Source of the DNA: Apostichopus japonicus
Taxonomy: Eukaryota > Echinodermata > Holothuroidea > Aspidochirotida > Stichopodidae
Direction of reading: 5' to 3'
Length of the DNA: 64,000 nucleotides
Assembly (NCBI RefSeq): GCF_037975245.1
Contig: NC_092576.1
Span: 8,620,001-8,684,000 of the forward strand
Position numbers and translations under genes: made by a program. The notes under the pieces are model-generated. The model saw only the letters and a list, made by a program, of their open reading frames with translations, was not told the origin of the DNA and made no database searches. Below, piece by piece: positions 15,101-37,092 of this stretch (within the stretch, counting starts at the first letter, position 1; every line of letters starts with the position of its first letter).

Positions 15101-17202
15101 ACAATACAGTACAGTACAGTACAATACCATACAATACAGTACAGTACAGTAGAGTACAGTACAGTACAGTACAGTAGAGTACAGTACAGTACAGTACAAT
15201 ACCGTACAATACAGTACAGTACAGTACAGTACAGTACAGTACAGTACAGTAGAGTAGAGTACAGTACAGTACAGTACAGTACAATACATTCTTGTCCAAT
15301 TCAATAAAATCCATTTTTAATACAATATGATTCAATATAAATTAATCACATTTTATCTAATCTTATTTCATCTAATGTAATATAACAAGCAATATATAAG
15401 CAAACTTTGTGATTTGGTGTAACTTTTGCTTCATAAATCGTGTCAGAAAAGGATTGAAATCAAGGAAAGTTATTGACAAGATCATGTTGTCTAGTAAGGA
15501 GTTGACATTTCTGACGCAAAATACATACCTCTATCACACGCGTTGCCCCACCATTCCGGTGCACATTTACAGCCATAGTTGTCTCCATAGCACACCAAAT
15601 GGCCCTTACACTTTGGGTCACCACCTGGTAGATCTTTGCAAAGCAAAGGTTTGTCCAACATATCCGCTAGAATTAGGTCAGTACCACCATTATCCTTAGC
15701 TTAAAGAACGAATAGTAATAAAAAAAAAATTATGTCAGTATAGGTGTTTTTATCGACAAAAGAATTATTAATTTTAACAACTTTTTGTATAATTTACATT
15801 AATGTTTTATTTCTTAGTAGGAATTCACAGCTCAAAAAGGTCAGGCCACGTCAAGGGAAAGAGAACAGGATGTTAAATGATGGCATTAAGGAGAAATTGC
15901 TAGTGTTAATGTAACACAATCTAATAATGTCAACTAATTAAACGTGTGGGTATTCTATTCCGATAGTTTGTGCAAATATTTCCCACCCCACATTAAGAAT
16001 GCTAACAGTAAGAAAGCAATGGTGTTATTTATATGAATGAAAGACACGTAAGATACCGGGGTAATATAATTATTTAGCAGTCATATGTAAATATTTATGG
16101 TTTTCACAATAATTACAAATATGGAATATGTCCATGTTGCTTGTAAGCATGACGATCGCTGTTTTAAGTTCAGCACTAAATGTAATGAACAGTCGTATTA
16201 ACAAGGTTCATGTATTCATCATATAGTCATCTTGTATTCATCATATAGTCATCATATATTCTTCATATATTAATCATATATTCATCAAATATTTTTCATA
16301 CATTCATCATATAGTCATCATGTATTCACCATATATTTTTCATACATTCATCATATCATCTCTAGCATTTTACTAGTCATTTTATTGGCAATTATTAATA
16401 TCAACTCACCACATTGGCACGTGGTACCGTCCAGGAAAGGAGGGCAAATACAGGCGTCCTCGACGTTCTTGAACACCTCTCCATTCAAGCATACATATCC
16501 ACCCTCACACGCTGCGTTAACAGGGTTATAAATATCACCTTTTGGACATGCTGTATGTAGATAACAATGAAAGGCAATTACATGGAGAAAACCCTAACAT
16601 TGACATGAAAGTTGTCTTCAGTCACACATTTCTAGCGTACCATTAACTTTGAATAAGAAAGCAAGTTCATTTTCAAGTTTCATGAACTGTTTTGAAAGAA
16701 GAGAGACATTATCACCATTTTTTTTCAAATAGGACGTTCTGTTCACTGAAATGGACACTAATTATTGTGGGGTTCGGTTTTATTTTTTTGGAGGGGTGGG
16801 GGGGGGGAGGAGGTGAAGATGGAACTGATTACTTGGTAAAATGACTGAAAACATCTTTATCGTAAAAAGATACACCGTGTATCTAAACAGGTTTATAATC
16901 TAAGGGAAGATTGATATCCATTTCAGTGTCTAACTTACTTGCACCGATCACGAGAATGTGGACAAACCAGCCTCTTCTAGCCCTTCTTGGTTGTCGGATA
17001 GTATAAAGTCCAGCATCTTCTGTAGACTTGAGAATCAAGCGAGGTCCAAAGTTCGCCGTTCTTTTCCTTCCCTTGCACCAATAGATCTTCCTACAGCCGG
17101 AAGACCAACGAACCCCGATAGATACATCTTCAGCGAGGTCGTTAGATGATGATGATTCTGGATAAATGGTCACGGTATATACACCTCTTGTGTCAAGAAT
17201 GT
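9171..17202 (-). CDS. M1: membrane-anchored Tie-head-like Ig/EGF receptor, short tail, no kinase
   Basis: Minus-strand exons in transcript order: 17202-16939 Ig-like 2 (LDTRGVYTVTIYPE, GLYTIRQPRRARRG), 16550-16410 EGF 1 (CLNGEVFKNVEDACICPPF), 15699-15529 EGF 2 (KGHLVCYGDNYGCKC), 14402-14283 EGF 3 (CPKGKWGANCEQNCP), 11530-11483 stalk (KVTTPEATIEPINNN), 10874-10778 transmembrane (VLIIVIASILAIVLMLVVV then CCCQRVGKG), 10377-10308 cytoplasmic (GVDNPMYGPSDTP) and 9203-9171 tail (FKLKDADTAP, stop). Junctions are phase 1 up to the membrane exon, then 2, then 0. NPMY resembles NPxY endocytosis signals. EGF 3 carries a 1-nt deletion relative to P, so its second half is frame-shifted but stays open to a phase-1 donor. 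No signal or Ig 1 exon was found upstream; the gene may be 5'-truncated. TAA ends the tail seven codons earlier than in M2. Confidence 0.68.
9484..10307. repeat. 42-bp minisatellite, about 19 copies, in the last M1 intron
   Basis: Tandem copies of a 42-bp unit containing GTGTTAAGTGTATCTGCTAAC. Because 42 is divisible by 3, both strands show spurious 14-residue repeat frames (LSVSANFKFIFPSV). The array reaches exactly to the 5' splice site of the cytoplasmic exon of M1 at 10308. The C copy of the array is six times longer. Confidence 0.95.
10448..10620. repeat. ATAC/CACA-type short tandem repeat in M1 intron
   Basis: TATG, CATA and CACA tracts between the cytoplasmic and transmembrane exons of M1. 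The homologous region of M2 (58700-59115) is expanded, with about 16 consecutive TATG units near 58960-59030. Confidence 0.9.
10844..11049. repeat. 103-bp tandem duplication of the transmembrane exon start of M1
   Basis: The sequence from GCTAGTATCGAC at 10844 recurs from 10947. It includes the minus-strand acceptor (TTCTTCTTTTACAG) and the first part of the transmembrane exon. M2 has a single copy. The upstream copy offers a decoy acceptor but lacks the donor. Confidence 0.75.
11050..14282. other. M1 introns, no further exon recognised apart from the stalk
   Basis: AT-rich intron sequence flanking the stalk exon at 11483-11530. At 12365-12530 there is a CpG-rich patch of CGTATA and GTAGACACC motifs. 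GTAGACACCGC occurs twice here and about three times in M2. No Ig3 or fibronectin III exons of the kind found in vertebrate Tie were recognised. Confidence 0.5.
14510..15300. repeat. CCAAT-type satellite followed by (ACAGT)n pentanucleotide array
   Basis: 14510-15010 is a degenerate 5-10 bp repeat around CCAATACAAT and CCAATCCAAT. 15015-15290 is (ACAGT)n with ACAAT and AGAGT variants. It lies in the EGF2-EGF3 intron of M1. The minus-strand VLYCT frames are repeat artefacts. A near-identical copy is at 62930-63710. Confidence 0.93.
16195..16360. repeat. Degenerate TCATCATATATTCAT repeat
   Basis: About ten imperfect copies of a roughly 15-bp unit (TTCATCATATAGTCA and variants) in the EGF1-EGF2 intron of M1. 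Confidence 0.75.
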
Positions 17203-17239
17203 CTGCCATAGAAAGAGAATAAGCTAGAAATTAATAAAA

Positions 17240-18068
17240 GGATCACACATTGTTATCTTTATCATCCACAGCTGCAAACTCTACCACATTGTTGAATCCA
17301 ATTCCATCACCAGCCACAGCATGCAACTCAAACACAAGACTAAGGGTCACATCACTTGCACAACCACTAATGTCATTTATCTGATCTCTTGTAGAGTTTG
17401 CGGCATCCAGTATGTTGGCGAAACCAAAATCACCTTCAAGAAGCGATTCTATTGTCACAGATCCACAGTCAACACCATGAAGACTGAAACCCCAGTTGAA
17501 GAACACTTGCACCTTCCCAACCATAACATTAACGACATATCCCTACAGGGGATTGAATCCTTAGGTAGCCGTCCTGACCAAGTACGAATCAGCAGAGACA
17601 GGTTGTGGATGCAACGCCTTCCCACCATTCAACCTCATGGGCTCAACATTCAGGAAGGACATGACTAACTTTTCGTCTGTTTCCACCCTCCTTCTTCCTT
17701 GCCCCCCCCCCCATCACTCCTCTTCTCAAAGCTCTCTTCCACCCATTTTTCTCCACACCTTTCTGTCTTTGTCCTTCTCCAGTTTATTCCTTATCCCATT
17801 CCCTTAATCCTCTGTTTGTCCCTCCACTGTCTATCTCCTACCTCTCCTCTTCCCCTGTTGGTTTCTTCTTCTCTCCATCCCTTGTCTACTAATCCTCTTA
17901 CATATATCTCTTTGTGTTCATCATGCTCATTAACCTGTCGACTGTATTCTGTGCGTGTTTTCGTCCCTTCTGCTACTGTTACTTGTCATTTAGCCTTTGA
18001 AGAAGATCCTGCTAGGAACGAAACGTCAGGTCAACTTACTTTTACACATTCTCTTACACAGGCTTTCT
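17240..18068 (+). mobile_element. Penelope-like element 3' fragment with GIY-YIG domain
   Basis: The frame 17321-17665 reads TTTNVIYLISCRVCGIQYVGET, then KKRFYCHRS and PVEEHLHLPNH, ending LNIQEGHD and stop. This is the GIY-YIG endonuclease with its Arg and His positions, typical of the 3' end of Penelope-like ORFs. No RT part is present, so the copy is 5'-truncated. The 3' untranslated part is pyrimidine-rich. It ends with a hammerhead-like motif: YTGAAGA at 17997-18003, a hairpin, GAAA at 18020, ACGT then C, and short stem I strands on either side. Confidence 0.8.
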
Positions 18069-18788
18069 AGTGGATAAGCAGTTTGCTAACATTTTTTTAT
18101 TTTTTTAAATCTTCTGTGTCACAAAAAAACCTTAAGTCAATATAAATTATCAAAATATCGTCCAACCCTAGTAGGAACTACCAGTGGTTCTGATCAGCAG
18201 AAAATTCAAAGCAAAAATCAATAAAATAAAAGCGACTTTACGAAAACCCTTCATAATGTTCAATAACTAATTATATTTAACAACCTCGGTTGTAAAGAGA
18301 GCTACTTGTGGTTCTGATGAATTAGAAAGTTAGGGCCACAGCGCTGGACCCGACGTCAATTTCTAAAACCTCTCCAAAAGACAAGGGATGCAAATAATTC
18401 CTGCAGAAAGGTATCTGAAATGTGTGCTACCTATAGAATACATTACTCCAAAGAATGTCTTATCAAAAATTTAACTTTGAAAAAACAGATATAACACGTG
18501 GTGAAAGTTTGCTGCCATCTGACAGTCCAACTTTCTGCAAGCATTCCAATGTCAGTCTATATTTTATGGCAAAACTGCCACATTTTCTGCCAATTTCTTC
18601 ACTTCAGCTGAAAATATTTCCATCACTCAAAGAGAAAACTAATATTACTCCAAGTAAGGTGCGTTTTGATGATTTGTTAGATACAGAAAACGTTAGCAAC
18701 ATTAGTGTACATTTCAAATGTATCAGGTTTCAAGAATACATCTGCATGAAAATCATAACAGAAAAGTACAGAATTAGATGGACAGTTA

Positions 18789-18915
18789 ATAATAATAATA
18801 ATAATGGCGACAACGACGACGATCATGATAACCATGACGATGACGATCATAATATTTATGATGACGATGATGATCATGATAACCATGACGATGACGATCA
18901 TGATAACAATAATGA
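18789..18915. repeat. GAT/AAT-rich trinucleotide tract
   Basis: AAT repeats, then GACGATGACGATCATGATAACCAT-like units repeated two to three times, directly upstream of the second Penelope fragment. Encoded DDDD/NNNN runs are repeat artefacts. Confidence 0.85.
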
Positions 18916-19465
18916 CATGTCCCTGCAGCGGATTGGATCCTTAAGTAGGCGTCCTGACCTAGTACGACTCATCCACTAGTATCTCAGAGAGAGAGAGACT
19001 AGTGGATGCAACGCCTTCGCACCGTTCAACCTCATGGGGTCAACATTCAGGAAGGACATGACTAACCTTTCTTGTGCTTCCTCCGCCCCCACCTCCATCT
19101 CCCTTGTTTCACTTCTGTCCTCCCTCTTCTCCTAGCGCTCTTCCACCATTTCTCTCCACACTTTCCTGCCTTTGTTCTTCTGCAGTTTATTCTATACACT
19201 CATCCCTTTATCCTCTCTTTGTCCCTCTACTATTTATCTCATCTTTCCCCTTTTGGTTTCCTTCTTCTCTCCACCCTTTGTCAACTAATGCTCTTACATC
19301 GATCTCCATTGTGTTCACCATGCTCATTAACCTGTCTGTATTCTATGCTTGTATTTTGTCCCTTGTAGATTCTATTACTTGTCATTCAGCCTCTGAAGAA
19401 GATGCTGCTAGGATCGAAGCGTCAGGCCAACTCACTTTTACACATTCTCTCACACAGACTCTATA
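18916..19465 (+). mobile_element. Second Penelope-like 3' fragment, same family and orientation
   Basis: Homologous to 17530-18068. It encodes MSLQRIGSLSRRPDLVR in the position of the first fragment's ISLQGIESLGSRPDQVR, followed by the same pyrimidine-rich 3' untranslated region. The hammerhead-like end has CTGAAGA at 19393-19399 and GAAG at 19416-19419. The coding part is broken by a small GAGA expansion near 18990. Two head-to-tail 3' ends are a common configuration for Penelope-like insertions. Confidence 0.75.
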
Positions 19466-21937
19466 GTAGATGAGCAGTTTGCTAACAGTTTTATTTTGAT
19501 TAAGTGAATCAACTATTGGTTCTTTGCAATGGAGCATAGTTTATCCCTAGTAATAAGTACAACGAAAAGTTGCATAAACTAAGTTCGTGATAGTGTTTCC
19601 ACTTTGAAGGAATACAATGTTCTAACATTGTATCAAACCATGTCTGAGCGGAAAGGAAATGGCAGCGTTGTCCCGCCTATGTCTTATATTATTCGCACAA
19701 ATAAATGAAAAAACTGCTCAGAAATATGGTCAATCTAAAAACAAATTTCTCAAATAGAAGCTTAGCTCAGCTTCTGCAGTGTTGCTCCTCTTGTTTCTTC
19801 ATCTTCTTCTTTGAAACTATAGGACTGTATAAGACATTGTGAAGGTATCACATACTACTACTTTACTTCTTTTGTCTAGTATTACGCTGTTTCCACCGTA
19901 AGGTGCTTCAGCAAGCCAGGGGCGAAAGCCCCTGGCCGGTAAAAAAATAGACTCCAAGCTTTGAGAGAACTGAAATTTTGAGATTATGGAAAATATTAAC
20001 TTTGTGGGCCGGGTCTGAGTGAAACATGACAGGAAGTTGACAAGGAGGAAAAGTACATGAAAAGGATGGTTGGTTCTTCGGATGGTACGGACGGACGTCA
20101 CAGAGGATACGATTTGAAGGTGGTGAAGCTGGAAACTGTTTGCTGATTTCTGAGATGGAATTAAATGTCTTCGGAGATTTGGGGATCCCAAATTTCAAAA
20201 TCCAGGCCGGTGAATGGACTTGCATAAAGGACGAACGGTGTTTGTTTTAGCTGATTCTTGGTAAATTGGTGTAGGTGGTGTGTAAGAACTGCGCCCCTGT
20301 CAAGGAATTTATCCCTTGGTTTGTTTAATCTTTCGATGACTGATGTAATGTCGGCGATGGCTGTTATTGTTCACAGTCTTTGTCCTGTGGCATGTGGTAG
20401 GCTATTCGATATCACATACGTTTATTGACACATTTTATAGAGTCTTAGTCAAATTAAGATTTGTTGCACCATGAGTAAGCATTTACAACACCCCTTATTT
20501 TTGCTCTGATCAGTGGCAACTGTGCTGAAGGACTGTAATTCACAACACGCATTTTGGCCCGCACAAACTACAAAGTTGCAATTGGTTTGTATTAACGTGT
20601 AAGGTTAAAACATTGTAACTGGTTGCTTGCCGCGCCAAAGAGACTTCAAATGGAAAAACGCACAGGGCGTTTTCTTTTTCTTTTCGTTTTTTTTTTAAAT
20701 TTATTGTGATTGTGTGTTTAGGCATATGATTTAAAGAAATAATAAAACTTTTTGTTCAATGGATCAAATACGTCACTTATGAAGGTATAGACTCTCTGAA
20801 TGAAAACTATTACCAAAGGTATTAATACCTTCTTGCAATGAAAAGAAAAACTAGACTTGAATATGGTATGGTTGTTCAGTCTACCGATCCTGCACACAAT
20901 AGATTTACTGACCCTGTGACGCCAGAGAAAAATATCATATGATCTTGAATATGCACTGTTGCATAATATTTCGGTAGTTATACGTATATATGATGGTTAA
21001 AGAGTAGTTTGATGTTAATCAGAATACTGTCGTAATAAAATGGTGATATAACTCCATTAGAATACACAGTTAGGCCTAGCCTATCAGTAGTGGCATATAC
21101 GGTACCTTTGTAATAGTTGTATAGCAAAGATCCGCATACGGTTAGGTCGACTACAAGAGGGCTAACCCACTAGACCCACCAGACCCGAGACCCACCAGAC
21201 CCACAGACTCGGTAAATACGTCAAAGCTAACTTGAACTATGGACTTGATGCTAAAGATTACTTAATTGATGACCGTCAGCAGGTTGCGAAATCTGCAGAT
21301 AGTCCCTAACGACTCTTATTGAAAGGGGTGAGTTGTGGGGGGGGGGGTCCATTTTGGGCCCATAGTCTACCCAAAGATATTGTATGCTATCCGAGTTGTT
21401 GGTGACGGGTATATATACTTTTGTTCTGTGATTGACTGAAATAATAAATAATTTAAAAAAAAACTTGTATGTTTATATCATTTCCCCCATACAAAAGTCT
21501 CTGGTTTGAGACTTCAAGGTAAATGACTCTCAGAGAAGAATAAATCTCACAAAGTTCTTTTCCATTCGTTCTTCCATCTTGTTCGGTGGTAGTAAAGAGC
21601 AAAAGTGATTATCTACACTTAATTTGTTTTATGTTTGTGATAACCTGTTTGTGTTTGAAGTCTTGGACCATACTGCTATTTTGGTATATGCGTTTTGACC
21701 CCAATGTTTTCTGGCGTATACTAATAATAGTAATAATAATAATAATCAGCCGTTATTTTTTTCCGACGATTAAGCGACCACAAATGTGGGAGAAAGGTCT
21801 TATGGATTACAACTAATACGTCGGGTGGTTTCCAATTCAACATTTAAACTCAAATATTAAAATCTTTCAATTTAGAAAGTCATTTCAGATGGGAAAACCG
21901 TAGATTACTTTTCGATGAAAAACCACACCTAACTATG
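19466..21937. other. Intergenic, no gene recognised
   Basis: No host exon or transposon ORF recognised. It contains a perfect 9-bp hairpin with GAAA loop at 19915-19936 and a G run near 21339. Confidence 0.5.
19915..19936 (+). other. Perfect 9-bp hairpin with GAAA tetraloop
   Basis: GCCAGGGGC, loop GAAA, then GCCCCTGGC. GNRA loops are a mark of folded RNA, but no wider conserved RNA or transposon end was recognised around it. Confidence 0.45.
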
Positions 21938-22029
21938 ACCCCGGCCGGGTATCGAACCCGGAATCTCCCGATTGCTAAGTCTCATTGCTTCAAATGTCAC
22001 TGCCTTTATCCACTCGGCCAGAAAACCGG
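21938..22029 (-). mobile_element. tRNA-like sequence (SINE head or tRNA pseudogene)
   Basis: On the minus strand it has a Ser/Leu-type A box (TGGCCGAGTGGATAAAGG) and a perfect B box within the T arm CCGGG-TTCGATA-CCCGG. The anticodon arm has only a 4-bp stem with a 6-nt loop, and the acceptor strands do not pair. It is therefore not a working tRNA gene as read. A tRNA-derived SINE is most likely. Confidence 0.55.
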
Positions 22030-23027
22030 TATATTGAACTTTATCCCCGACCTTTAACCTTGTGACGCCATAGGTAAGGAGTCACTACATCTGGTGGACC
22101 CGCCATCAATGAAGGGGTGTGAGGTGGTCAACAATCTTAGTGCCAATGTTGCAACAACGCCAACAATGGTGAATAGCGGACAATATATTTTTCCCAGTAC
22201 ACTAAGTGTATAATGATGAGATAACAATGACAAAAAGTCACAAATGCGCACGAGGTAACCTTGGAAACCTTACCATGAAACAAATAACTGATTATTATCA
22301 AAGACTAGTCTGTACTTTTCTGCTGATCCATTATTCAATTTATACGGGTGACTTGTCAAGGTCAGAGAAGCAAAAAAAAAATAGTTGTTGATCAAAATCG
22401 AGATATATAGGCTTTTGTCGCTAGAATTGAACAATGTCAGTCCTGCATTGGTGAAATATTAACTTCAGTCCTGTTTTGGTGCCATATTCATCATCACCTT
22501 TATTATCATTTTTAAATTATCGGGTGGGGAAGGCGAGTGGCATGGAAGGAGTCATAGCGGCATTTATTAGTTTACTCACTCGTCAACAACAAGTTAAGAA
22601 CATCAATCCTCTGTCAACAACTGCAGAATCAAGTCCACAATTACTTATAATATCTTCTAAACGAAATACACTGCGAGGAAAGATATCCTGAAATGGAAAC
22701 TGGAGAATTAGAATACAAAATGATAATTATAAGGCATATGTACAGTAAACTGATCTTGGAATTAAAAACAGGTTGGAAACAATTGTACGTTTTCTTATAA
22801 AACGCTGAAAATGATTAATAACCCAACTCTATTAAGTTGTCGCAACTTAACTTTAATCAGCTACTAAACAACGCGAAACTGAACAATTAGAGATGAAAAA
22901 CTCTCAGAGTACCAGCATAATTATTTAAGACAGGAGGAAGAAAAAGAAGAAGAAGAAGAACAACAACAACAAATTAGTCAAATTACAAGAACGGCAACAT
23001 GTCCCTTTAGCTTTACCCTTTTAAGCT

Positions 23028-23029
<2 letters not shown>

Positions 23030-23120
<91 letters not shown>
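23030..23120. repeat. (TA)n tract
   Basis: A dinucleotide run of about 90 bp with one TTTA interruption. Confidence 0.95.
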
Positions 23121-23124
<4 letters not shown>

Positions 23125-24994
23125 CCTTAAATTAATTCATCTGCCTAGTACTACTTAAAGGTGATAGCCAGTGTCCTTCAGACCACAACACATATATGGA
23201 GACTCTCCCTGTGTAGGATTACAATAACCAAAGAACCTTAAAATACAATTAAATATACCTCAGCAAAAACTAAAATAGAACCATGAAAGAGGGCTTTATA
23301 CTTATTTCACTCTCGAGACTTGAACAATAAATTATGGGAGCATACCACAATAATTGAACTAATTAACTAACAGTGCATAGCTTACGCAAAGCAAGTTGGC
23401 ACAAGTATACTTTAAACATAAATTAATAACCAAGCTTACATTAAGTCAACAATATAGGCTAATACCATTACATACATATGAAGAAATATTGATGTGCTAT
23501 GCAATATAGTACACCCCCTGTTTAATACATGGCCAGTTAACCATGCAATTGCCGGAACACTGAATAGATTTTGAACTCAAGTCTAACTGTACTAGTCTTA
23601 GCGATCCAATTGCGATGAGAATATGATCAAAAAGCTTTCCTTCGAAATCTGCAAATAATATTTTTAAAAAACAGGCACTTTGAAGTCGTTACAGTACTCA
23701 ATGCAGTCCAATATTAATCGAATATTTTCTCCGATAAATTTGTTGTTTTTTAAATAAAAACCCGTTTGATTTGAATTGATTACAGAGGGGAATAATTTGT
23801 TTTAAGTCTAACAGCCAGTGTGTATGCAGCAATTTTGAAGTCAAAATTTAAGAAAGATATATGTTGATAGTTTTTTATTTACAAGTGTGTGGTCTTTCTC
23901 TAGGTTCCGGAGTTAAGACAATCAATGCACGCCCCTGTATGGTAGGTAAATTATAAGCTTGTCGTAAGGGTAATTAAGAGAGTTTTAAACAAATTGACGA
24001 ATGATTGGCCAAAATGGCTTATAGAACTCAGCCGTCATGCTATCTCTCCCCAGACTTTTCCCATTTCTGAAGTAGGTAAGGGCCTCCCAACGTTCACTTT
24101 GTAAATTTAACAATCACAATTATCAGCCACCTCTTGCGACAGAGATTTTGCTACAATGCTTGTTACCAAAAATAATGCCTGGGTCACAATTTTCACTTGT
24201 GTACAATGTTTCATAAAATGCAGCAGTCTGCGAATAATTGCAGTATGTTCACACAAAATATCGGTCCTCTCATCGGTTTATACTGTAATTCTATTTTAAG
24301 TTAGTGATTATAGTTAGCCTATTAACTAATTATTTACACAGAGGTTACTTTTTACTCTCATTTGGCATTTTCTTTCAAATGCAAATTCTTAAAAAGTTTC
24401 CCCAGTCCCTCCCTTGGCTATAGGCTGCCGTCACTGAGCAGACAAGGTATCACGTTATCTTAACGAGAACAATATTCCACACAGTGTATAGCTGAAACTC
24501 CCATCTCGATATATAGTCTACATCGTAGGATATGTGTAATCCCTACACTTGATCAATTATGATTAGAAAGTTGCCTGCGGTTCTTCAGGTCTAACTGTAA
24601 TCTTGGTATCACATATTATCGATTTATCATGTTTATCAGCAGGATCTAGTTTTTCACTCTGGTTCAAAAAATGGGTTTCACTCTGGTTCAAAGATTTGCA
24701 GTAGTTACTGTATTCTCTGAGTGAGTCGTGTCGATGGATCTAGACGGAACAATAATAGTTCACTATTGTGTGCAAAGGCAAGCTCACTCTTTGAAAGAAG
24801 CTAGTTTTGGCAGGTAATGACAACTCACTGCTTAAACGGGTCAGTATAGTAAATCATAGATAATATCCTATAACCGGATTCAGCTATGGAAGGTTAACGA
24901 GAGAAACAGAACATGTATTGATACAAATACACTTTTAATTTCCCCTTGGTATGATACCTATTTTGAATACACGGTTATATTATGGTTGAGTACC

Positions 24995-25370
24995 ATTACA
25001 AGTATGATAACGAGTACCTAATAATTTTACAGTATTTACATCAGATTTGATAAATGAGTACACGAGTACAGATTAAATGATATCGAGTACAAGCATTATA
25101 CCGAGTACTTCGTTATCTTACAGTATTTACATCAGATTTCATAAATGAGTACACGAGTACAAATTAAATGAGACCGGGTACAAGCATTATACCAAGTACC
25201 TAATAATGTTATAGCATTGACATTTGATTTGATAAATGAGTGCACGAGTACAAATTAAATGATATCGAGTACAAGCATTACACCGAGTACTTCGTTATCT
25301 TACAGTATTTACATCAGATTTCATAAATGAGTACACGAGTACAAATTAAATGACATCTAGTACCAATTAT
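24995..25370. repeat. 91-bp tandem repeat, about four copies
   Basis: Units begin near 25000, 25091, 25182 and 25273 (AAGCATTATACCGAGTAC at the start of each later copy). They share TACAGTATTTACATCAG and CACGAGTACAAATTAAATG. Confidence 0.85.
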
Positions 25371-26810
25371 TAATACCAGTACGAGAATGATCTTTGTACA
25401 GATATATGGTATAAATTATATCAAAATAAGTTAGTTGCTAGTCTGTGGTGTTATCACCCGATGAGCCATATTAGCAACAACAAAAATTTTGCTTTAGCAG
25501 ATTTCAAAACAATTTAATTGCATGGGTGGTTTTTCCAGATGAAAATCAGTCTAAAGTTCAAGGTTACACTCAAAGGCTTTACAAAAATCACAGTTGAAGT
25601 CTTACAAAAGGAATGGTGAACAAAGCCTATACAGGGCCTATCAATCGTAGTTATATTACTTGGTTGAATATATAAAAGTAAAAATAAAAGGTAATTGAAT
25701 AATATTGACCTTCTTGTTCTAATTGAGTTAAGCTGGAGCACAAATATTCACTATTATAGTGCTAAACTAGTATTTTTAGTAGCGAAATAATCCATTGAAA
25801 TCCTGTAGACGTTTGGTAAGGGGAATAGGTGTTGGTTAAAAAAAAGGGATTGGGCTCAAAACATAACACGGATGTTGGTGACTCTTTATCCAACTGATAT
25901 TTGTTACGACTCTTCTGATTTAAACTGGTAGCGATAAGGAAAGTAATAAACTAGGAAAATGTTTTCGAAGAAGATTGCGAAGGTGAAATGATCGGAGAGA
26001 GGGGCGAAGGATGGGTGGAAGGGGGGGGGGGAATTTGAACTTGGAGAGTTTAGGCTCTTGATTGCTCAAATTTGTAACTCAACAGATGCTGTTTTGAAAC
26101 GTAAAACTGACTGAAACATGCAGTCGGAAGAAATAATACCGTGTTAGACACTTTAACGAAACCCTTTGTTAAGGCCCGATCATTCTAGGCGCGACGCGAT
26201 GCGATGAAAAAACGTTAAAATAGTGTTAATATTTAGACCTATTCACACTTGGAGCGATGCGATGCGAGCAATTCGACAGCTTCCATGGCAAATAACTCAT
26301 CGCACGATAATATATGTGTAAGGGGAACCGTAATTACACAAATTATATATATATATATATATAGAGGCGGAATACGGTACAAGGCCTAAAGGTTAAAATC
26401 ACACAGTGGGAGGTCCTTTAGCTTTTTATTGTTTGGAAGTTGGAATTCCAATACCATAAATAATAATTATTATCATGCTGTCCAGCCTTACTATAAGTCA
26501 ATTGTAGGGGTCATACAATATATTTCTATTGCAAAAGTATCTGCCTAATTGTTTTGTTTTTTTGCTTTTTGTAAGTTGTTTACTAATTATTTTGAATTGT
26601 CTTTTATAGAACGTTGGTTTATCACAAAGTGTTTACGATTAAAATTGTGCTTTGCATGGGTGACTTGCTTTGAATATAAGTTTTTTCTTCGTCCTCTTGG
26701 GAGTGGGCAGCGTTTAAGAGAGTGTGGCTTCGAATGACCAATATCACTAAAGTTGTTAGTATGCTGTGGACATATTAGTTTTTCTTTTAACTTCACGTAT
26801 TTATCGTGAA

Positions 26811-26838
26811 CTAACGCCGTCTAACGCCGTCTAACGCC

Positions 26839-26840
<2 letters not shown>
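26811..26840 (+). repeat. Triple CTAACGCCRT direct repeat at the P2 start codon
   Basis: Three exact 10-bp steps (CTAACGCCGT twice, then CTAACGCCAT), the last running into the ATG. P3 has only one full copy. Just upstream, 26796-26810 is CACG-TATTTAT-CGTG, a small inverted repeat with a TATA-like centre. A role in transcription is only a possibility. Confidence 0.55.
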
Positions 26841-36967
<10,127 letters not shown>

Positions 36968-36977
<10 letters not shown>

Positions 36978-37092
36978 AGGTAAATGGGGAGCTAGTTGTG
37001 AGCAGAACTGTGGCGACAAAGAGTCGGATTGTAACAGATTTTATGGACCTTCATCTAATCTTGGCAAAAACGGATGCACCCTTATCTCTTAA
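36968..37092 (+). CDS. Alternative or relic second EGF3 exon of P2
   Basis: Tandem EGF3 copy preceded by ATGCAG, giving a possible phase-1 acceptor. Spliced from EGF 2 it would read ASPKGKWGASCEQNCG, then DKESDCNRFYG, ending CTLIS and stop. It differs from the first copy at several residues (CGDKES for CPDHES) and loses the first Cys of the module (ASPK for ACPK). The acceptor has no pyrimidine tract, so use is doubtful. Confidence 0.35.

Larger units (their letters stand above)
22030..26838. other. Intergenic, no gene recognised
   Basis: About 4.8 kb without recognisable exons. It includes TA repeats, a 91-bp tandem repeat and, at 26190-26300, short GCGATGCGATG motifs that recur upstream of P3 (40845-40950). 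The final 900 bp are shared with the P3 upstream region and should contain the P2 promoter. Confidence 0.5.

Noticed and set aside
14841-15335. VLYCT-rich frames
   Set aside because: Products of the ACAGT pentanucleotide array.
21938-22029. Functional tRNA-Ser/Leu gene
   Set aside because: A and B boxes and the T arm are good, but the acceptor stem does not pair and the anticodon arm is irregular.
26549-26796. Short overlapping frames before the P2 signal exon
   Set aside because: Differ by substitutions between units with no motif or splice context; treated as promoter-side non-coding DNA.
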